From Prorocentrum cordatum (lineage: Eukaryota > Sar > Dinophyceae > Prorocentrales > Prorocentraceae), in NCBI GenBank assembly GCA_963575745.1, contig CAUYUJ010017826.1:755052-819051 (forward strand): 64,000 bases of DNA, read 5' to 3'. The position numbers and the translations under genes were made by a program. The notes under the pieces were generated by a model. That model was given only the letters and a program-made list of their open reading frames with translations. It was not told where the DNA came from and did no database searches. Numbering within the stretch: the first letter of the stretch is position 1; each line of letters opens with the position of its first letter. Of the stretch, positions 40,791 through 53,221 are shown in pieces.

Positions 40791-42552
40791 TCCCATGGGG
40801 TCCACGGGACTGGATTTTCATTCGGGCTCGTCATCCGATGAGCTGGCGGTCGGAAGCAGGACTTCCCGGGGGGGCCGTGACCTTTTCGAGACGTTCGGGG
40901 CGCTCGCCCCTGCGGGGGGCGGAGGACAATTAAGAAAAAGTCGCGAATTTCGAAGAGAAGGGGGAGGAGCGCCACCCGACTAGGGAAGGGATGGGGGCCC
41001 GCATGAGTCCTGCATAAACGCCGGCGACAACGTAGCGCCCGCCCGCGGGCATCGACCGCCTCGCGGAGATGCCTGGCGCCTCTGTTGCCTGTGGCTCTAA
41101 AGTAGTTGGAAGCTTTGAACGAAAGATCGATCGCGCGGGCATGAGTTGAAATCGAATTCGGAGAATCAACATTCCATCGATCAGGGAGCATCGCTTCGAA
41201 TGGATCCACACACCCCACTGTGGGGGAGGAAAGAAAAGGAATTAAGAGGTGGCACGAAAGGGGGCAGGAAGCGTAGTGAAGCAGAGCGTCCCCTCCTACA
41301 GCGTAGCATCCCCAAACGAAAGTGCAGATCCCTTGTCGGAATTGACGGGTTGTGGGCCATGCGTTGAACAAAACTTTCACCAGCGACATCAGACTAACAA
41401 AAACTCAGGGAGACCTTTTTTTGAACGAGTCCAAATCGGAGGAGACAAAGATCAGCATCACTGGGATTCACACGACCAGTTCAAGGCGCAGATCTGTCAC
41501 CGATGAGTTCAAAACCAGGAGGACAGGGAACGCGACGAAGACGAAACTGGTAAGCACGAGACTGGGGTAGCTTAGGAGGTACATCCACAGGGGCATGGGG
41601 AAGGGCAAAGACAATCAGGCGAAGAAAGCATCAGGATGGAACCGGTTGCGGATGCAGTCCCACGTCACTTGGCTACTGCGCCAGAATTCCGTCAGATTCT
41701 CTGTACACTTATCCAGGGCACATGAACGGATAGCCAAACGGACAACAGCGGACCTGGCAGAGACTGAAAAAGGACCTAGATTAAACATCGAAATACAATG
41801 ACTTAAGATGTGACAACTTGGTGCGCCTCTTGCTCCGCCTTCCGAATTTCCTTCGGCAGCTGACAAAAACGTGGGCCACATGGCCGACCACTGGCAGAGT
41901 GCACCTGTTCTAGGCCGCCGCTCAAGGTACAAAACACCTTGAAGCCAGGCCCGCGGCGATTTCCGCCAGCTGTAAGTGGCTGGCAGAAGACTGGGGAAGC
42001 ACGCAGATATCACGTGCCACCATATCCACAACAGCAGTAAAACACACGGCACAAGCTCGTTGCGGCTCTTCTGGGCCACTATAAGTTCTAGAGCTGGACT
42101 GAGAACCAGGGCGGACAGGGCTCATGAGAGCGGGCGCCCCTGCTTCATATTCCTGCGGTTCCAAGACCTACAGGAAAGCTTCCGACAACACCTATGGAAG
42201 TCCAGACGTTCAGATGAAGCGCTAAACTAGCTGTCACAACGCACTCAGGGAAATCTACCTTCCCCAGGACAGCGACGATCCAGATGTGGTGGGTGTTGGG
42301 AAAGGCGTGCTGAAAAATGGAAAAGAGCACCCCCGGTGGGGTTGGCGAGGGAGGCGGGGAAGATCAGATTGTCGGCGTTGGACAGGGGAAGCATTCCCGC
42401 CGTCGCCGTCTCGCGCACTCCTGGCCCTGCAGCAGCGAGGCCGCCGTTCGGCAGAGATGCAGCGCGGCAATAATTAGATCCGGCCGAGGTCCCACGCTCA
42501 GACTGAAGGGAAACTGGGACACACAAATAAATACACACAAATAAAATTATTC
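40791..42552. other. No supported gene
   Basis: A plus-strand frame at 41,595-41,801 (MGKGKDNQAKKASGWNRLRM...) and a minus-strand frame at 41,615-42,079 with a hydrophobic VPCVLLLLWIWWHV run overlap each other; neither resembles a known family and neither is called. Composition is less GC-biased than the flanks. Confidence 0.35.
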
Positions 42553-42623
42553 CCCATATTTTCCCATATTTTCTGGGTTTTTGTCTTCACCCCCATTTCC
42601 CATATTTTCCCATATTTTCTGGG
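42553..42623. repeat. Exact 25-nt direct repeat
   Basis: CCCATATTTTCCCATATTTT followed by CTGGG occurs at 42,553-42,577 and 42,599-42,623, 46 bp apart, itself built from a doubled CCCATATTTT. Confidence 0.9.
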
Positions 42624-45494
42624 AATCGCAGATTAATTGTGTCTGTGTGTTTTTTCCCCTCCTGACAGACACCAGGCGCCTGCACGCAACGCGCAACAAC
42701 GCGTGGGCCCACCCGGGGGCCAGACGCCAAACCGAACGCGGGATCCCGTCGGGGCAGGGGCGGCGCCCCCCCCCCCCCCACCCCACCAAAGAGCTGCATC
42801 ATCGAGTCGAGACTAGAAGCCCCGTCTGTGCGCTGGTGACTGGCAGAGGCAAGCTGGACGACCTGATCCTCGAGCGGGGTCGCCTGGGCGAGGAAGTGGG
42901 GCAGGGGCCTGTCAGCAACTGGAGGAAATCTGGAGCTTGAACCGGGGGGGGGGCCAGAACTTTGCAGCACCTCTGAGGCCCAAGTTTCCATGATGCACCG
43001 CTGGGGGAGGGCGTTGCGCTGGCGGCGGCCGAGCCAGCCGATCCAACTAGACTCCTGGGCAACATAACAAAGAGCCAGCGGCGAGTAGGCGCAGACCGCC
43101 AACTTGGCAGGCTCGAAGTTCTTAATGCAGACGCAGCGGAGCAGGCGCAGACTGATGAGTACGTTCCAATAGTCATCGTCCGCGCCGCCGCGCATCGCGT
43201 ACCATGCCGCGTTCTTCGCCGCGTAATGGAACACATATTTAGACTCCTTGGGGCGCACAAGCGAATCCTTGGAGAAGTCCTCGGGGCAGAACTGGTCACG
43301 TACCTGCGTGAATATTGGACGCCTTGCGGTCCGCGGCGTAATAGCTAAAGACTAGGGCCCCTCGTCCTTGGACACAGAAAGCGAGATGTGGACCGGGGCA
43401 TGGTAAGACGGACGCTTCAGCTTTGTGACCGGCCACGAGGTCAACGAGTTATGGGGCGAACCCGAAGAGGATGGAACTGGAGATGCAAGTGCAGATGGGA
43501 TCAACGCGGGCGAAGCTCGGATTGATTGCCACGTTAGGACAATGTGTCACGTGAGGCCATTCGATGTCCAAATGGGGTGTGCAGAACTGGTCAAACATAC
43601 CAACTCGTCGAGCTCTCATGACGAAATGAATGGCGGGCAGTGAACAATGCATAGTGTGAGCCTCCGTTTTCAAGACAAGCGGGATTTCCAACACTGAACA
43701 TCGATGCGAAAAGGCGAGGGGGGGAGGGGGGAACGGACCGCAGCAACTTGAAGGCGTCCTTCGCGACGGCCTCTTCCACTCAGGGTCGACGTGGGCGCTG
43801 GCTGCCCGCAACACCTGGGACGCGCCCCCCATGGTAAGCACCGCCATTCTGCCGGGCGCAGGAGATGCAAACTCGAATTTCACGAGCTGACAAGCTAATG
43901 CTTCTTGACGAGGGCCTCTGTTCAGAAGCCGATGCCAGAATCTCGGAACGCCCCCCACGTGCGCGCATCCTTGATATCGCCCAGAAGCATCAGGATGTCG
44001 GCCGGCCCCCCATATGCTATTCCTAGAAACGCGAAACGCAGTGCTTGGCGGGGGTGCATCCGAGGGCGGAGAACTGAGTCTGACCTCGCTGGCTACTAAT
44101 GCACTGAGAGCAGAAAAAGAGCCTGGGCGTTCCAGCTGCAAATGGAGAGAGGGGGTGGCAGACAACGGCAGGAAGAGAGAGGGAGGGGCAGGGACAGGAG
44201 GAGGGCGACTGCGGCGAAAGGAACGGCGCCAGAACGCACTAGGGGCCCACTGGCCTGGGACCCCCCCCCCCCCCCCAGGGTCGAACTCGAGCGAAACGTG
44301 AGACGCGCAGGCAGGCGGCAGCGAATCAGATGAACGCGGAGGCGGCTGCCCCGATGTCGGCGCGGTCCCCGAAATCGCCCCCGATCTCGCTGCCGCTTGC
44401 TCCGAAGTCGCTTCCTAGGCGCGCAAGGCGCGGTGGATCTTGTCGTGGGTCTCTTCCAAGACCTTGTGCCACGCGGGCCCCAGGATTCGCAATCGACCAA
44501 GTTCGGCTCGGAAGTGTAGCTGTCGTTGCCGCCCCAGAGGGCTGTCTGCTCATTGGTGGCAAGGTGCAGCAGTCGTCGGCGGTCGTCAGGCAGAGGACTC
44601 CTCTGACCCCGTCGACTCCTGGGCGGCATAAATCACCCCATCGTTCTGAACGGGCATGCAATCTCCCCACCGGCGCCCATAGCGCGTGGAATGCCCGCTT
44701 GGTCTGTCTGACGTCCGCAGGATGATTGGGGCGAGCTCTGCATGCGCATTTTAACCGTCGCTCAGGTCGATCCAGGTTGCGCCGGCGTGCTCGCAATCGT
44801 CGGCGAAGGCCCTGTCGCCGCATACTAGAACTCGAGGCTGCACGTCTGGCTGGCGCCGTGGAACTCGGGCGTGGCGCCGCCCGACATGTGCCGCGGGAAG
44901 CTCGCTCGGAGCTGGCGCTAGCGGACCTGGCGCGCTACCTTCAGAACTGGACGAGGTAAGGCGCCAATGAACTTGATGCAGCCGGACGTATCGGGGGATC
45001 GCAGCGTGGCCGCGTCGCCTCTGTCCTCTCTCTGAAACATTCACCGATGCAGAGGTGTGACCCGCCGAACTGCCATTCGACGAAGTAGCCGATGAGCGAG
45101 GCGCAGTCGACGCAGTAGTCTGCAGCGCGTACAACTCAACTCGCAAGGCGGTGTGTTTCTCCGTGGAAGTCCATCTAGGCGATGATCTGCCTGGGCAATG
45201 GATGCGTGCAGGTGGGATTGCGGTGCTCTGCTGCTGGATGGATGCATCTACCTCGCGCCGCCGCCGCCGCGCGTCGGCCGAGAGCGGATGGGCGAGGATG
45301 GGGGGGGGGGGGGCGCGAGCTGCGATGACGCGGCGCGGAAGGAGCGAGGACGGGGCTAATGTGGGGGCCCAACTCCCACACTAGAGGCCGAACAAACAAC
45401 GCCGGGCTGAACAGCCTGGCCTGCCGCGGACCAGCGGCGCCCGAGCCCTGCCGCAGGCCAGCGGACATCTTGCGCCAAAATGGCCTCGGAGAGG
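42624..45494. other. Stretch of unassigned minus-strand frames
   Basis: Minus frames with partly protein-like composition: 43,258-42,587 (HYAAKNAAWYAMRGGADDDY; ALCYVAQESSWIGWLGR), 44,165-43,449 and around 45,130-45,030 (CASLIGYFVEWQFGGSHLCI). They could be 3' sequence of the RNase H-bearing element further right, or old gene fragments. No family recognised. Poly-C/G homopolymers at 42,767-42,779, 44,262-44,277 and 45,300-45,311. Confidence 0.3.
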
Positions 45495-45660
45495 ACGAGG
45501 AGGAGGAGGAAGAGGATGGGGGGGGGGGGGAGGAGGAGGAGGAGGAGAGGAGGAGGAGGAGGAGGAGGAGGAGGAGGAGGAGGAGGAGGAGGAGGAGGAG
45601 GAGGAGGAGGAGGAGGAGGAGAAGGAGGATGAGGAGGGGGGGGGGAGGAGGAGGAGCAAG
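45495..45660. repeat. (GGA)n tract
   Basis: Purine-only on the plus strand for about 150 bp, mostly GGA/GAG units. Confidence 0.95.
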
Positions 45661-46476
45661 CGAGCGAGCGATCGAGCGAGCAGCCGAGCGGCGTTTGGAG
45701 GGCCCGCGGGGCGGGCGAGGGGCCCGCGAGGGCCTCGGCCCCGCCGCCCTGCGCCTGCGCCACGGGGCTCGAAGGGCAGGGCCGCGCTGCAGGAGCTGGG
45801 CGGCGGGGCGGGGCCCCTGTCTACCCCGGGCGGGGCGGCGCGTGGGGCCAGGGGGCGCGGGGCCCGCGGCTGGCCCGTGCCCGCCCGCCTGCGCGCGGTC
45901 CGCCGAGGCGCGGCGGCTCGCGCCCAGGGCCCCCAGCGCCCGCGGCAGGTCGCCATCGCGCGCGAAGTTGTCGGCCCCCAGGCGGCCACCGACGCGCTCG
46001 GAGCAGGCGAGGCACAACGCGCCACTGAACCGCGCGCGGCCCACCTCGGCTTCGAGCCGCCACGAGCAAAACATGCCGGGCGCGCCCAAAACGCGAGGAC
46101 CCAGGGGCAAACAAAGCTTCAAACCCAAGGGCCCCGGAAAGACAAAACCTGCCTTGGCGAGGAAACCTGCCCGCGACAAGAGTTTTCAAACCGAGCGAAT
46201 TTCAGAAACCTCGGGCAAACACCTCTGTGGCTCATGCCCTGGGCTCTGTCCGTGGATCTCAGCACAGGCGCTCATCATGCTGCCGACGACTGAGTCATCA
46301 CCAGGGGGGGCCCTGGGCGCACCCGGACACATGACCTCGAAATCTGATGGCCCCCCCCGCGCGCGGGCAGGTCGCATCGCAACCGTGCCCACAAAGGGAT
46401 CCGCCCGATGCGCCGTTCAGTCTCGCGTATTTCATGGAGCCCCGCGGGCGTCTGCGATTCAGGAAATCTCGTCTGT
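45661..46476. other. GC-rich, no gene recognised
   Basis: Long frames on both strands are Arg/Pro/Ala-rich; no domain seen. Confidence 0.35.
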
Positions 46477-47715
46477 TCAGACGCCCTTCCTCTCGGTGGT
46501 CGCCATGGGCAAGTCATGCCCGGGCCTCTGCGGGCCCCTGCGCTGAAGCGCATGCAACAGTACGTGCAAAGCACAATGCTGAACTCCGCTTCGGAAAAAG
46601 GAATGCTTGCCAACGCACCATGGATCTGAAAACTGCCCCTCGTGCTGCGCCGCCATCTCGAACACCTCATCATCGCCCTCTGCCGCTGGGAACATGTAGT
46701 CCAGGTGCTCCTCGTCTTGGGAATTGAACCAGACGCCGAACCTCGCTGAGTATTCGAAGAACAAACGATGGAAACGCCGACAACCCTTGACGAAGAAGAC
46801 CTGCTGCTCGGCCGGCCCGTGATGTCTGGCTCTTCTATTGGCCCGCCTGTCTGCCACCTCATTGCCTTCCTTCTTTAAAGAAGGAGGCGCGGCCGTCGCG
46901 GGCGTCGTTCATCGCGGAGTGGCCTTTGGCATGTACGCAGCACTGGTCCAGGAAGTCCCCCTCATCGCAATAACCTTCCACATGTAAGCACCAGCGCAAG
47001 CGGCGCCAGTGACCCGCGCAGGGTTGCGACAGCAGGCGAATGAACTCTTGCAGTCCGAGAGGGGGGCCCCTGTGCCCGGGGCCAAGATGCTGGCCCTGCG
47101 CATCGCGTGCCCCCCCCCCTCCTTGGCCATTTGCATTGGGCCAGTCAGTCTAGGGGCTGAGCCGCAAAAGCGCCCGACTCTCCGTCTGTCTTTGCCAAAA
47201 CCAATGGCTGCCCAGCCGGCGACTCTGAGCTCTGGCATGTCGGTCAGCACGCCACTGCCGTCGACGAACACGTAGCCGCCATCAACTGAAAGCGCGCCTG
47301 CCTGGTCACCGTCGATGAAATCAAATGCCGCCCATCTTGGTCGATTGAAACAAGGCCAGAGCTGGATGCTGCAACCCCCCCCAGCAAACTTCCCCTGCGT
47401 CGCACGCGGCAATCTACCGGTTTCCACTGCGGCATGTCGAGCGAGGTCCGGGGTCAACGTCTGCCCTTGTCCAGCATCTGCGTCGCAGCCGAAGAACCTG
47501 TGAAACAACGTCCCAGGGGCAACTCCGCATCTGGCGCATTGATTACTCTGCTCGGGAAATGCTCGGGCAACGTGCGCCTGGCACCAATGTCCACCTGAAC
47601 AGAGGCCTCTCATGCATCTCCTCTCGTGCGGGCGAATCCTCCTTGATGTCGTGGCTGGTCTAAGCGGCCCCCCCGATGTGCCTCCGAGCCTGGGCCCTTC
47701 CTCTTCTCGGTGCAT
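46477..47715 (-). pseudogene. Non-LTR retrotransposon RNase H tail with zinc motif
   Basis: Frame 47,715-46,909 begins with a zinc-type motif, CARCGVAPGTLFHRFFGCDA (C-x2-C...H-x3-C), then GGYVFVDGSGVLTDMPELRV (first RNase H Asp), AGWAAIGFGKDRR and the region of the catalytic Glu, which is disrupted at a G-run (47,110-47,118). SDCKSSF (third Asp) follows. After another shift: QCCVHAKGHS near 46,930 and, in the 46,857-46,477 frame, VADRRANRRARHHGPAEQQV, the closing GNE-x-AD-type motif. The downstream part is unassigned. The RT expected upstream (above 47.7 kb) was not found, so this is a detached 3' portion of a LINE. Confidence 0.65.
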
Positions 47716-49265
47716 TGCGCGGGGCGCATGCCGACTGATCTCTCTGCGCTAATTGGCAATGTCTAGAAATAAATCAGCAAGATACTATGATGTACTCCAG
47801 CTCTTGCCTACAACATCCTCGGCCTTCTCCGCGAAGCTAAGTGGCCGACCGATCCGGCGCAGCGAAACTGACGGAGATGCTATCAAGTCATTCACCACTT
47901 TGCATGGCACCATGCCCGCTGCCAGTAACGCAGCGAAGGTCTGCGTCGCATCCGCAGTTGCAATCGCGAGCGGGTACGGGCGCCGCCCGCTCTCTGAGAA
48001 TTGCGGGGCGCGAGCAACATGGGCCCCTGGTTCGAACCCGCCTGCGGCATTCAATAATCGAGAAGGACGTGCGAAACAGCTGAACGCGACCGAGGAGGAG
48101 GAGGAAGGGGAGGAGGAGGAGGGAGAGAAGGAGGAAGAGGACAAGAAGAGGAGGGACAGCTTGACGGAGGGGGGGAAATACAAAACACCCTGAACACGAC
48201 CGAAGCAATGACGGCCATGATAAAGGGGGGGGGGGGGGGCGGGCGGAAGGGGCGCGCGGGGAAAAACTTCCGCGTGGCAGCGCGGAGCGCCGCAGCCTCG
48301 AAGCCCCACCGCACCGTCCGCCAAGGCGCCCAACGCGGGCGAGAAGCGGAAAGAGAAAGCGGCCCTGCTCACTGGAGGCTCGGAGATCGGCACCAACGCC
48401 AGCGCAGGGGGGTGCATCCACAGGGGGGTCACGGTCGTGCAAGTTCGCGCCGGCGGCACCCATGTGGAAACCCGAAAAGCCAGAACATGGCCGCCATCTC
48501 CAAGATGAGGATCACCTTCCCTCGGTGGAAGCAGCCGCTGACGCGCGTCGCTGAAAGCTGTTGGCGCCGACCTCTAAGTTACCTCCTCCTCCTCCTCGCC
48601 CTCCTCCGCCTCCTCGCCCTTCTTCCCCTTCATCCTCCTGCTTCTCGCAACGCCCGCGAATCTCTTCAAGTCTCTGGGGGCCCCCGGGCGCCTTGAGAGG
48701 GGGCGCCCGAGGATGGGCGCGGGCGCCAGTGCGCATCTGGGAAGGCGCGGGTGGCCACTGGGGCAAGGGCCAGGAGGAGCGGGCTGGGGCGGGGGCCAGC
48801 GCGCCGCGTAGACGCGCGCCCCCCCCCCCGCCCCCCCGAACCCCCTTTCCCATTGCGTCCTCGCCCCTCCTTTGCCGATTGCCGATTCTCCTTGCCACTC
48901 GCCTATCCCCCTGCCTCCCGCCCAGGGCCTCGCGCCGCTCTTCCTGCCGCTGCCCCCACCACTTGCTCATCCTTCTCCTCCTCCTCAAGCTGCTCCTCCC
49001 CCAGCTGCCTCTCCTCCAGCTGCCCCCCCTGCAGCCTCGCAGTGTCGGCCCTCCGGTCCGCGCGGGCCGTGGCCGTGGAAGACGGGGGCCCACCTCTCCC
49101 CTGCCTCTCAAAAAGGCATCGACTTGCGGATGCCGTCGCGAGGCTCTTTGCGACGGGGAAGCCGGGTGCTCTCCCGACCTTCTCTTCTTTGGCTCTCTCC
49201 GGCGGCGGCGCGCGCAGCTGGGGCCTTCCTCCTTCGGAGTCGCCCCTCGCGTTGCGCGGGGGGGG
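47716..49265. other. No supported gene; (GGA)n tract and G-run
   Basis: (GGA)n at 48,088-48,165 and a G-run at 48,226-48,238. 48,580-49,060 is CTC/GCC-rich. Frames are low-complexity. Confidence 0.4.
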
Positions 49266-49267
49266 GG

Positions 49268-49410
49268 GGGCGGCCCGCCCATCGGCCCTCGGGCTGCGGG
49301 CTGCCTCGCGAGGACAACGGGGGGCAGCGCTGTCCTGCGCTGTCTTCCTTCGGCGGGCAGCCCGCCCTTCGGCCCTCGGGCCGCGGGCTGCCGCGCGGGA
49401 GAAGCGGGTG
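49268..49410 (+). repeat. Imperfect tandem duplication around CGGCCCTCGGG
   Basis: GCCCGCCCATCGGCCCTCGGG (in parts) at about 49,275 recurs as GCCCGCCCTTCGGCCCTCGGG-type at about 49,362, each followed by CGGGCTGCC, a step of about 88 bp. Confidence 0.6.
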
Positions 49411-50527
49411 CATTTGTTCAATCCTTTGCCGTCTTCGACGCTCGGGGGAGATGCGCCCCCTCGCCTTTCACCTTTCCCCTCGTCGTTATGCTTTTCTCAT
49501 TTGCTTTGCGACTGGGCGGGGGTGGCCCCCGAACCTTCTCTGGCGTTGAGGGGCCGGCAGTTCGCCTCGTGCTTGGTTTTCGCGAGCCCCGCCCTGTCGC
49601 CGGCAGACTCGCCCGCTGGCCCCTGAGGTCTGCCAGCCAGCCGTTGGGCGCGAGGGCATGCCGAGGATTACGCTGGAACGCGTGGGTGATGAGGGTGCTC
49701 TGCTGGATCACCTGGGTCTTCTTCTTCTTCCTCTTCTTCTTCTTCTTCCACCTGGGCGTTGTCGCCCGCTCCTGAGTGCCCAGCTCCGCGCGGCGACTCG
49801 AGCCAGAGGCGCCTCCGCGCATTCGGGGCTACCCCTAACATCGCCAGCGCAAAAAGGCGAGCTCGCGCCTGAGGTGTCCCCTCTCGCGGGGGCTACCTCG
49901 GGACTTGGGCCCTCGGTCCTGTCAATGTTGTCCGCGTGATCGCCGTAGTGTGGGTTCTGCTGTTTTTCGGGGGCAGTTGATGTCGCGGCGTTTGCCGGGC
50001 TCGTTGTCAGTCGAGGTCTCCGTATCTTTCGCGGCGATTGGCGATGGCGCGCGATGGCCCCCGACTCGCCACTCGAAAGCCCCATCTTGATATAAATATG
50101 GAGCCGGTGGCCTCGGCGATGGCGGTTCGGCGGTTCCCGGGATGAAGATGGGGCCCTCGTCGCTGAGTCGGCTGCCGGTGGTCGCTTTGACCTTTCCAAG
50201 GACTGGGTGGCTCGCGCTGCACTTCTTGATGTCGTCGCGGTTGGCGACGTGCTGCAGCTCGGATAACTCCCGGCGTGCGAAGCCTTCGGCCGTGAGTGCT
50301 TGCAGATCTTTGTAGACGGCGATCGTCGGGGCGTCGGACTCGGCCGCGGAGAAGAGAAGGGCCAGCACTTCCCTGGCGATGGTATTGGGTGCGTCCATTA
50401 GCTTGACGTTCCTCTCGGAGAGGTCGGCTCCTCCCCAGGGTGCCGATGTCGCGCGGTGTCTCGTGGCTCTGCGCGATGCTGAATCGCTGAGGTCGCGTGC
50501 GTACCAGGTTCGTTTGGGGATGTCTGC
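49411..50527. other. Mostly unassigned; one protein-like minus frame
   Basis: Minus frame 50,398-49,922 (158 codons) starts MDAPNTIAREVLALLFSAAE and reads as ordinary helical protein for about 75 residues (FARRELSELQHVANRDDIKK). No family recognised. It lies downstream of the RT/zinc-finger element on the same strand and may be its 3' coding end. (TTC)n run at 49,719-49,748. Confidence 0.35.
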
Positions 50528-50899
50528 CTAGATGGCCGCGATCTTGCCGTCTGATATGAGGCCTCGAACTTGTCCTAGTTGCGCGCGGCTCGCTCGCGGC
50601 GCCTGGTTAGCGTTGGTTTCGACCACTGCATAGTCCAATCCGCCGGTGGCCGCAGCGGTTGCCCTGGCCATGATGCGCAAGAGGTCGCCTGGGCAGCTCG
50701 GTCTGTCAGTGATGCTGCTAACCGTATGTCGGCGAGCCGCTTCGGGTTTGCTTGTGGCGAAATTCCTTTGAGTGTTCGCTTGGATAGCGGCGAAGACCTC
50801 GGGCTCGGCTGGTGGCGTTTCCAGCGGGCAGCGGGGCGATGTCCGTCTTGTTGGCAGGTACCTCGCAGTAGGTAGCAGGTCGTCCTTGCTATTTGGCAT

Positions 50900-51204
50900 G
50901 CTCTGTGGTCGCGGTGATGGCCTCGACGTTGTCGACGATCTGCTGCTCTGCGAGTGGCCGCCGCGCCACGCGCCGCCAGGCGCGCCGCGGCTTGCGGCAT
51001 CTGCGCGCGAGGGTCAGGTTCTTGGCGAGGCGCGGGAAGGTGTGGAACTCGGTCTGGCAACTTCTGCACGCAGTGCCTGTGATCCCCTCCAGCGTGGACT
51101 GCCATGCCCCGCTTCTTTCTGGCGGTTCCCCCGCAAAGGCGGCATGCGCAATTGACGGAGATGGCGTCGTCGGTCGAAGCTGCGTCTTGGGCAGTGGCAG
51201 TCAT
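50900..51204 (-). pseudogene. Zinc-finger C-terminal unit of the second LINE
   Basis: Frame 51,204-50,575 starts near VNCACRLCGGTARKKRGMAV followed by HAGGDHRH: a C-x2-C-x12-H-x5-H finger with all ligands present. In the next frame a second unit, with FHTFPRLAKNLTLARRC near 51,040-50,990, resembles the partner finger of the first LINE. Frames diverge after that into low-information sequence. Confidence 0.6.
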
Positions 51205-51553
51205 CCTAGGGCCTTTTAATCAGCTTCTCGTGCTGGGCTTGGTCTCGGGTGTAGTTGACGCATGCCTTCGTCGCCGTCTTGACTGCGCTGGTGAACTCCT
51301 CGCGTCTTTCCCTCGCCCATAAAAACTATGCCTTCGTCCCGCTCTGTCTGGTTTGGCCGCCTGTCGGTCGGCAGGTGCTTGCGGAGAAAGACGAAGTCTT
51401 GTTGGCGCTGAAGGCTCCAAGTGCCTCTGCACTGTCGTTGCGCGCCATGTAGCCGCCGCGGAGCAATGCGTCCGCGCTGGAGTAGACGAGGTAGGTGCCG
51501 CAATCGCGCGGCGGCCTGGGTGATGGCGAAGTCGGGTGCCCCAGTCCTGGCGA

Positions 51554-52928
51554 TCACCTCTTTGATCGTGATGCGCTGTTCGGGCTGGTCTTCGGGGGCG
51601 CGGTCGCGCGGTTGGGTCCCATGTATTTGGCTGCGACATAATCGTAGGCCTCCTTGGTGGGGCGGTTCCAGATGTGGCGGTTGTAGGTGAGGGATGAGGT
51701 GGACAGGGCGTTGACGTACTTCGTCTTGGATTTCTGCGAAAACATCTTTCTTCGGAGGATCTGCTTCTCGAGAAATCGCCCGCCGCCCATGTCGCGTGCA
51801 ACTCTAAAACTTACCTGGGGGCCCACGGCCCCGCCGGCCGCGATGATGGTGCCGAGGGCCTTGCGTTGGGTCACCAGCTGCATATGAATGTTGAAGCCTT
51901 CGAGCTCGATATAGTTCTCTTTGACGATCCTCTGGCGTTATTTTCTTGCTCCGCTGCCATAGCGCATGAAGATGACCCTGGTCTTCTCTGGGCGGGGTTT
52001 GAGGCCGCGCTAGCATGCTGCGGTGCACAGCCCGGTGGCCGATAGCCGGGTGACGTCAACTAATGCCTTGGCCGTCTCGGTCGAATTGTAGTCGGCGAGG
52101 CCGTCGGCGAAGGTCATATTTCTGAGCGTAAGCCAATGGTGGGGTGCTGCAGTGAAGCGCGGAGCGCCGCATGCCTCAATCTCACGTCCTCCTGCGTGAT
52201 AGTTGTCCTCCGTCGGTGTTGATGCAACTTGTTCGATCGCTTTAGGCATGATGGCGATATGCGCGTTGAAGGCCACGTCAGAATATGGCACCCATGGTCT
52301 AATACCAACGCGGGGGATCTGAAAGTGGGGCGCGCTCTGGGCGGTCATCCAGTTAGTGGTGTGATGCTCTGCGATCATGGAGCAGAGGTGCTCGTCATTG
52401 ATATAATGGTTGTTGTACGCTGGCTGTCTGAGACGGTCAAGCAGAAATTGTTTGAGGAAGTTGGGGGTCTCGGCCTGCTCTATGATGTCGTTCAGCTCCG
52501 AGGCGGTCATTGGTAGTTGCATGCAGAAATCCCTGATGACTGAGTGGAAGGCCTCGCGTAGATCGAGGAATGTGATGTTGCATGAAGTGGCTCGTGGTTG
52601 GCAGTCGGAGACGAAGGCCAGCGAAGTGTGTGTGTGTGTGTGACGAAGTCCGTCGCCATCCTGGGTCTGGCCCCACATCGCGCTGCTTGGAGTAGCTCTG
52701 GGCGTCGACTTTTTACTCGTGAGCGCAGGTAACTAGTGTGCATATTGCCGATGGTGTGGTTAAGCAAGGTGCCTCGCGGTATGACCTGTGGTGCTCCATG
52801 GGTCCAGCTCCTTTGTGAAAACGGGTCGAATTACCTCGTTTGGCGGCGGTGGGCTCCTTGCACTCGATCTGCGTCTTCACGACGACGGGGTGGAGCCTTG
52901 CCATCCCTTCAGGGTCTGCTTTGGACAT
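51554..52928 (-). pseudogene. Non-LTR reverse transcriptase with altered catalytic box
   Basis: 52,928-52,713 carries MARLHPVVVKTQIECKEPTA and GAGPMEHHRSYRE (fingers). 52,678-52,010 (222 codons) has NITFLDLREAFHSVIRDF (first catalytic Asp), IPRVGIRPWVPYSDVAFNAH (the RGV-x-PGDP-x-(A/S)-like primer region) and NMTFADGLADYN: the FADD box reads FADG, so one catalytic Asp is lost. 51,883-51,554 is the thumb: LGTIIAAGGAVGPQVSFRVA and ALSTSSLTYNRHIWNRP. A (GT)n microsatellite (52,627-52,642) sits between the first two segments and shifts frame. A non-functional copy of the same family as the 1-4.5 kb element. Confidence 0.8.
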
Positions 52929-52981
52929 GTCGTCGGTGAGCTGATATGGTCCTCCGCGTCTGCCTCCTTTCGCTGATGCGA

Positions 52982-53016
52982 GATGGCTGTCCTCCTCCTC
53001 CTCCTCCTCCTCCTCC

Positions 53017-53051
<35 letters not shown>

Positions 53052-53184
53052 CTCCTCCTTCCTCCTCTTCCTCCTCCTCTTCCTCCTCCTCCTCCTCTTC
53101 CTCTTCCTCCTCCTCTTCCTCCTCCTCCTCCCTCCTCCTCCTCCTTCCTCCTCCTCCTCCTCTTCCTCCTCCTCCTCCTCCTCC

Positions 53185-53221
<37 letters not shown>

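Larger units (their letters stand above)
50528..52930 (-). mobile_element. Second LINE-type element, RT plus zinc fingers
   Basis: Minus-strand order: RT fingers (52,928-52,713), palm (52,678-52,010), thumb (51,883-51,554), C-terminal zinc fingers (51,204 to about 50,990) and an unassigned tail to 50,528. Upstream sequence is replaced by a 700-bp (CTC)n tract, so no 5' half is present. Same architecture as the element at 1-4.5 kb up to the zinc fingers, but no methyltransferase-like domain was found after them. Confidence 0.7.

Noticed and set aside
41615-42079. Membrane protein candidate with an LLLLWIWW run on the minus strand
   Set aside because: No upstream or downstream exon, no family resemblance, and a plus-strand frame of equal quality overlaps it.
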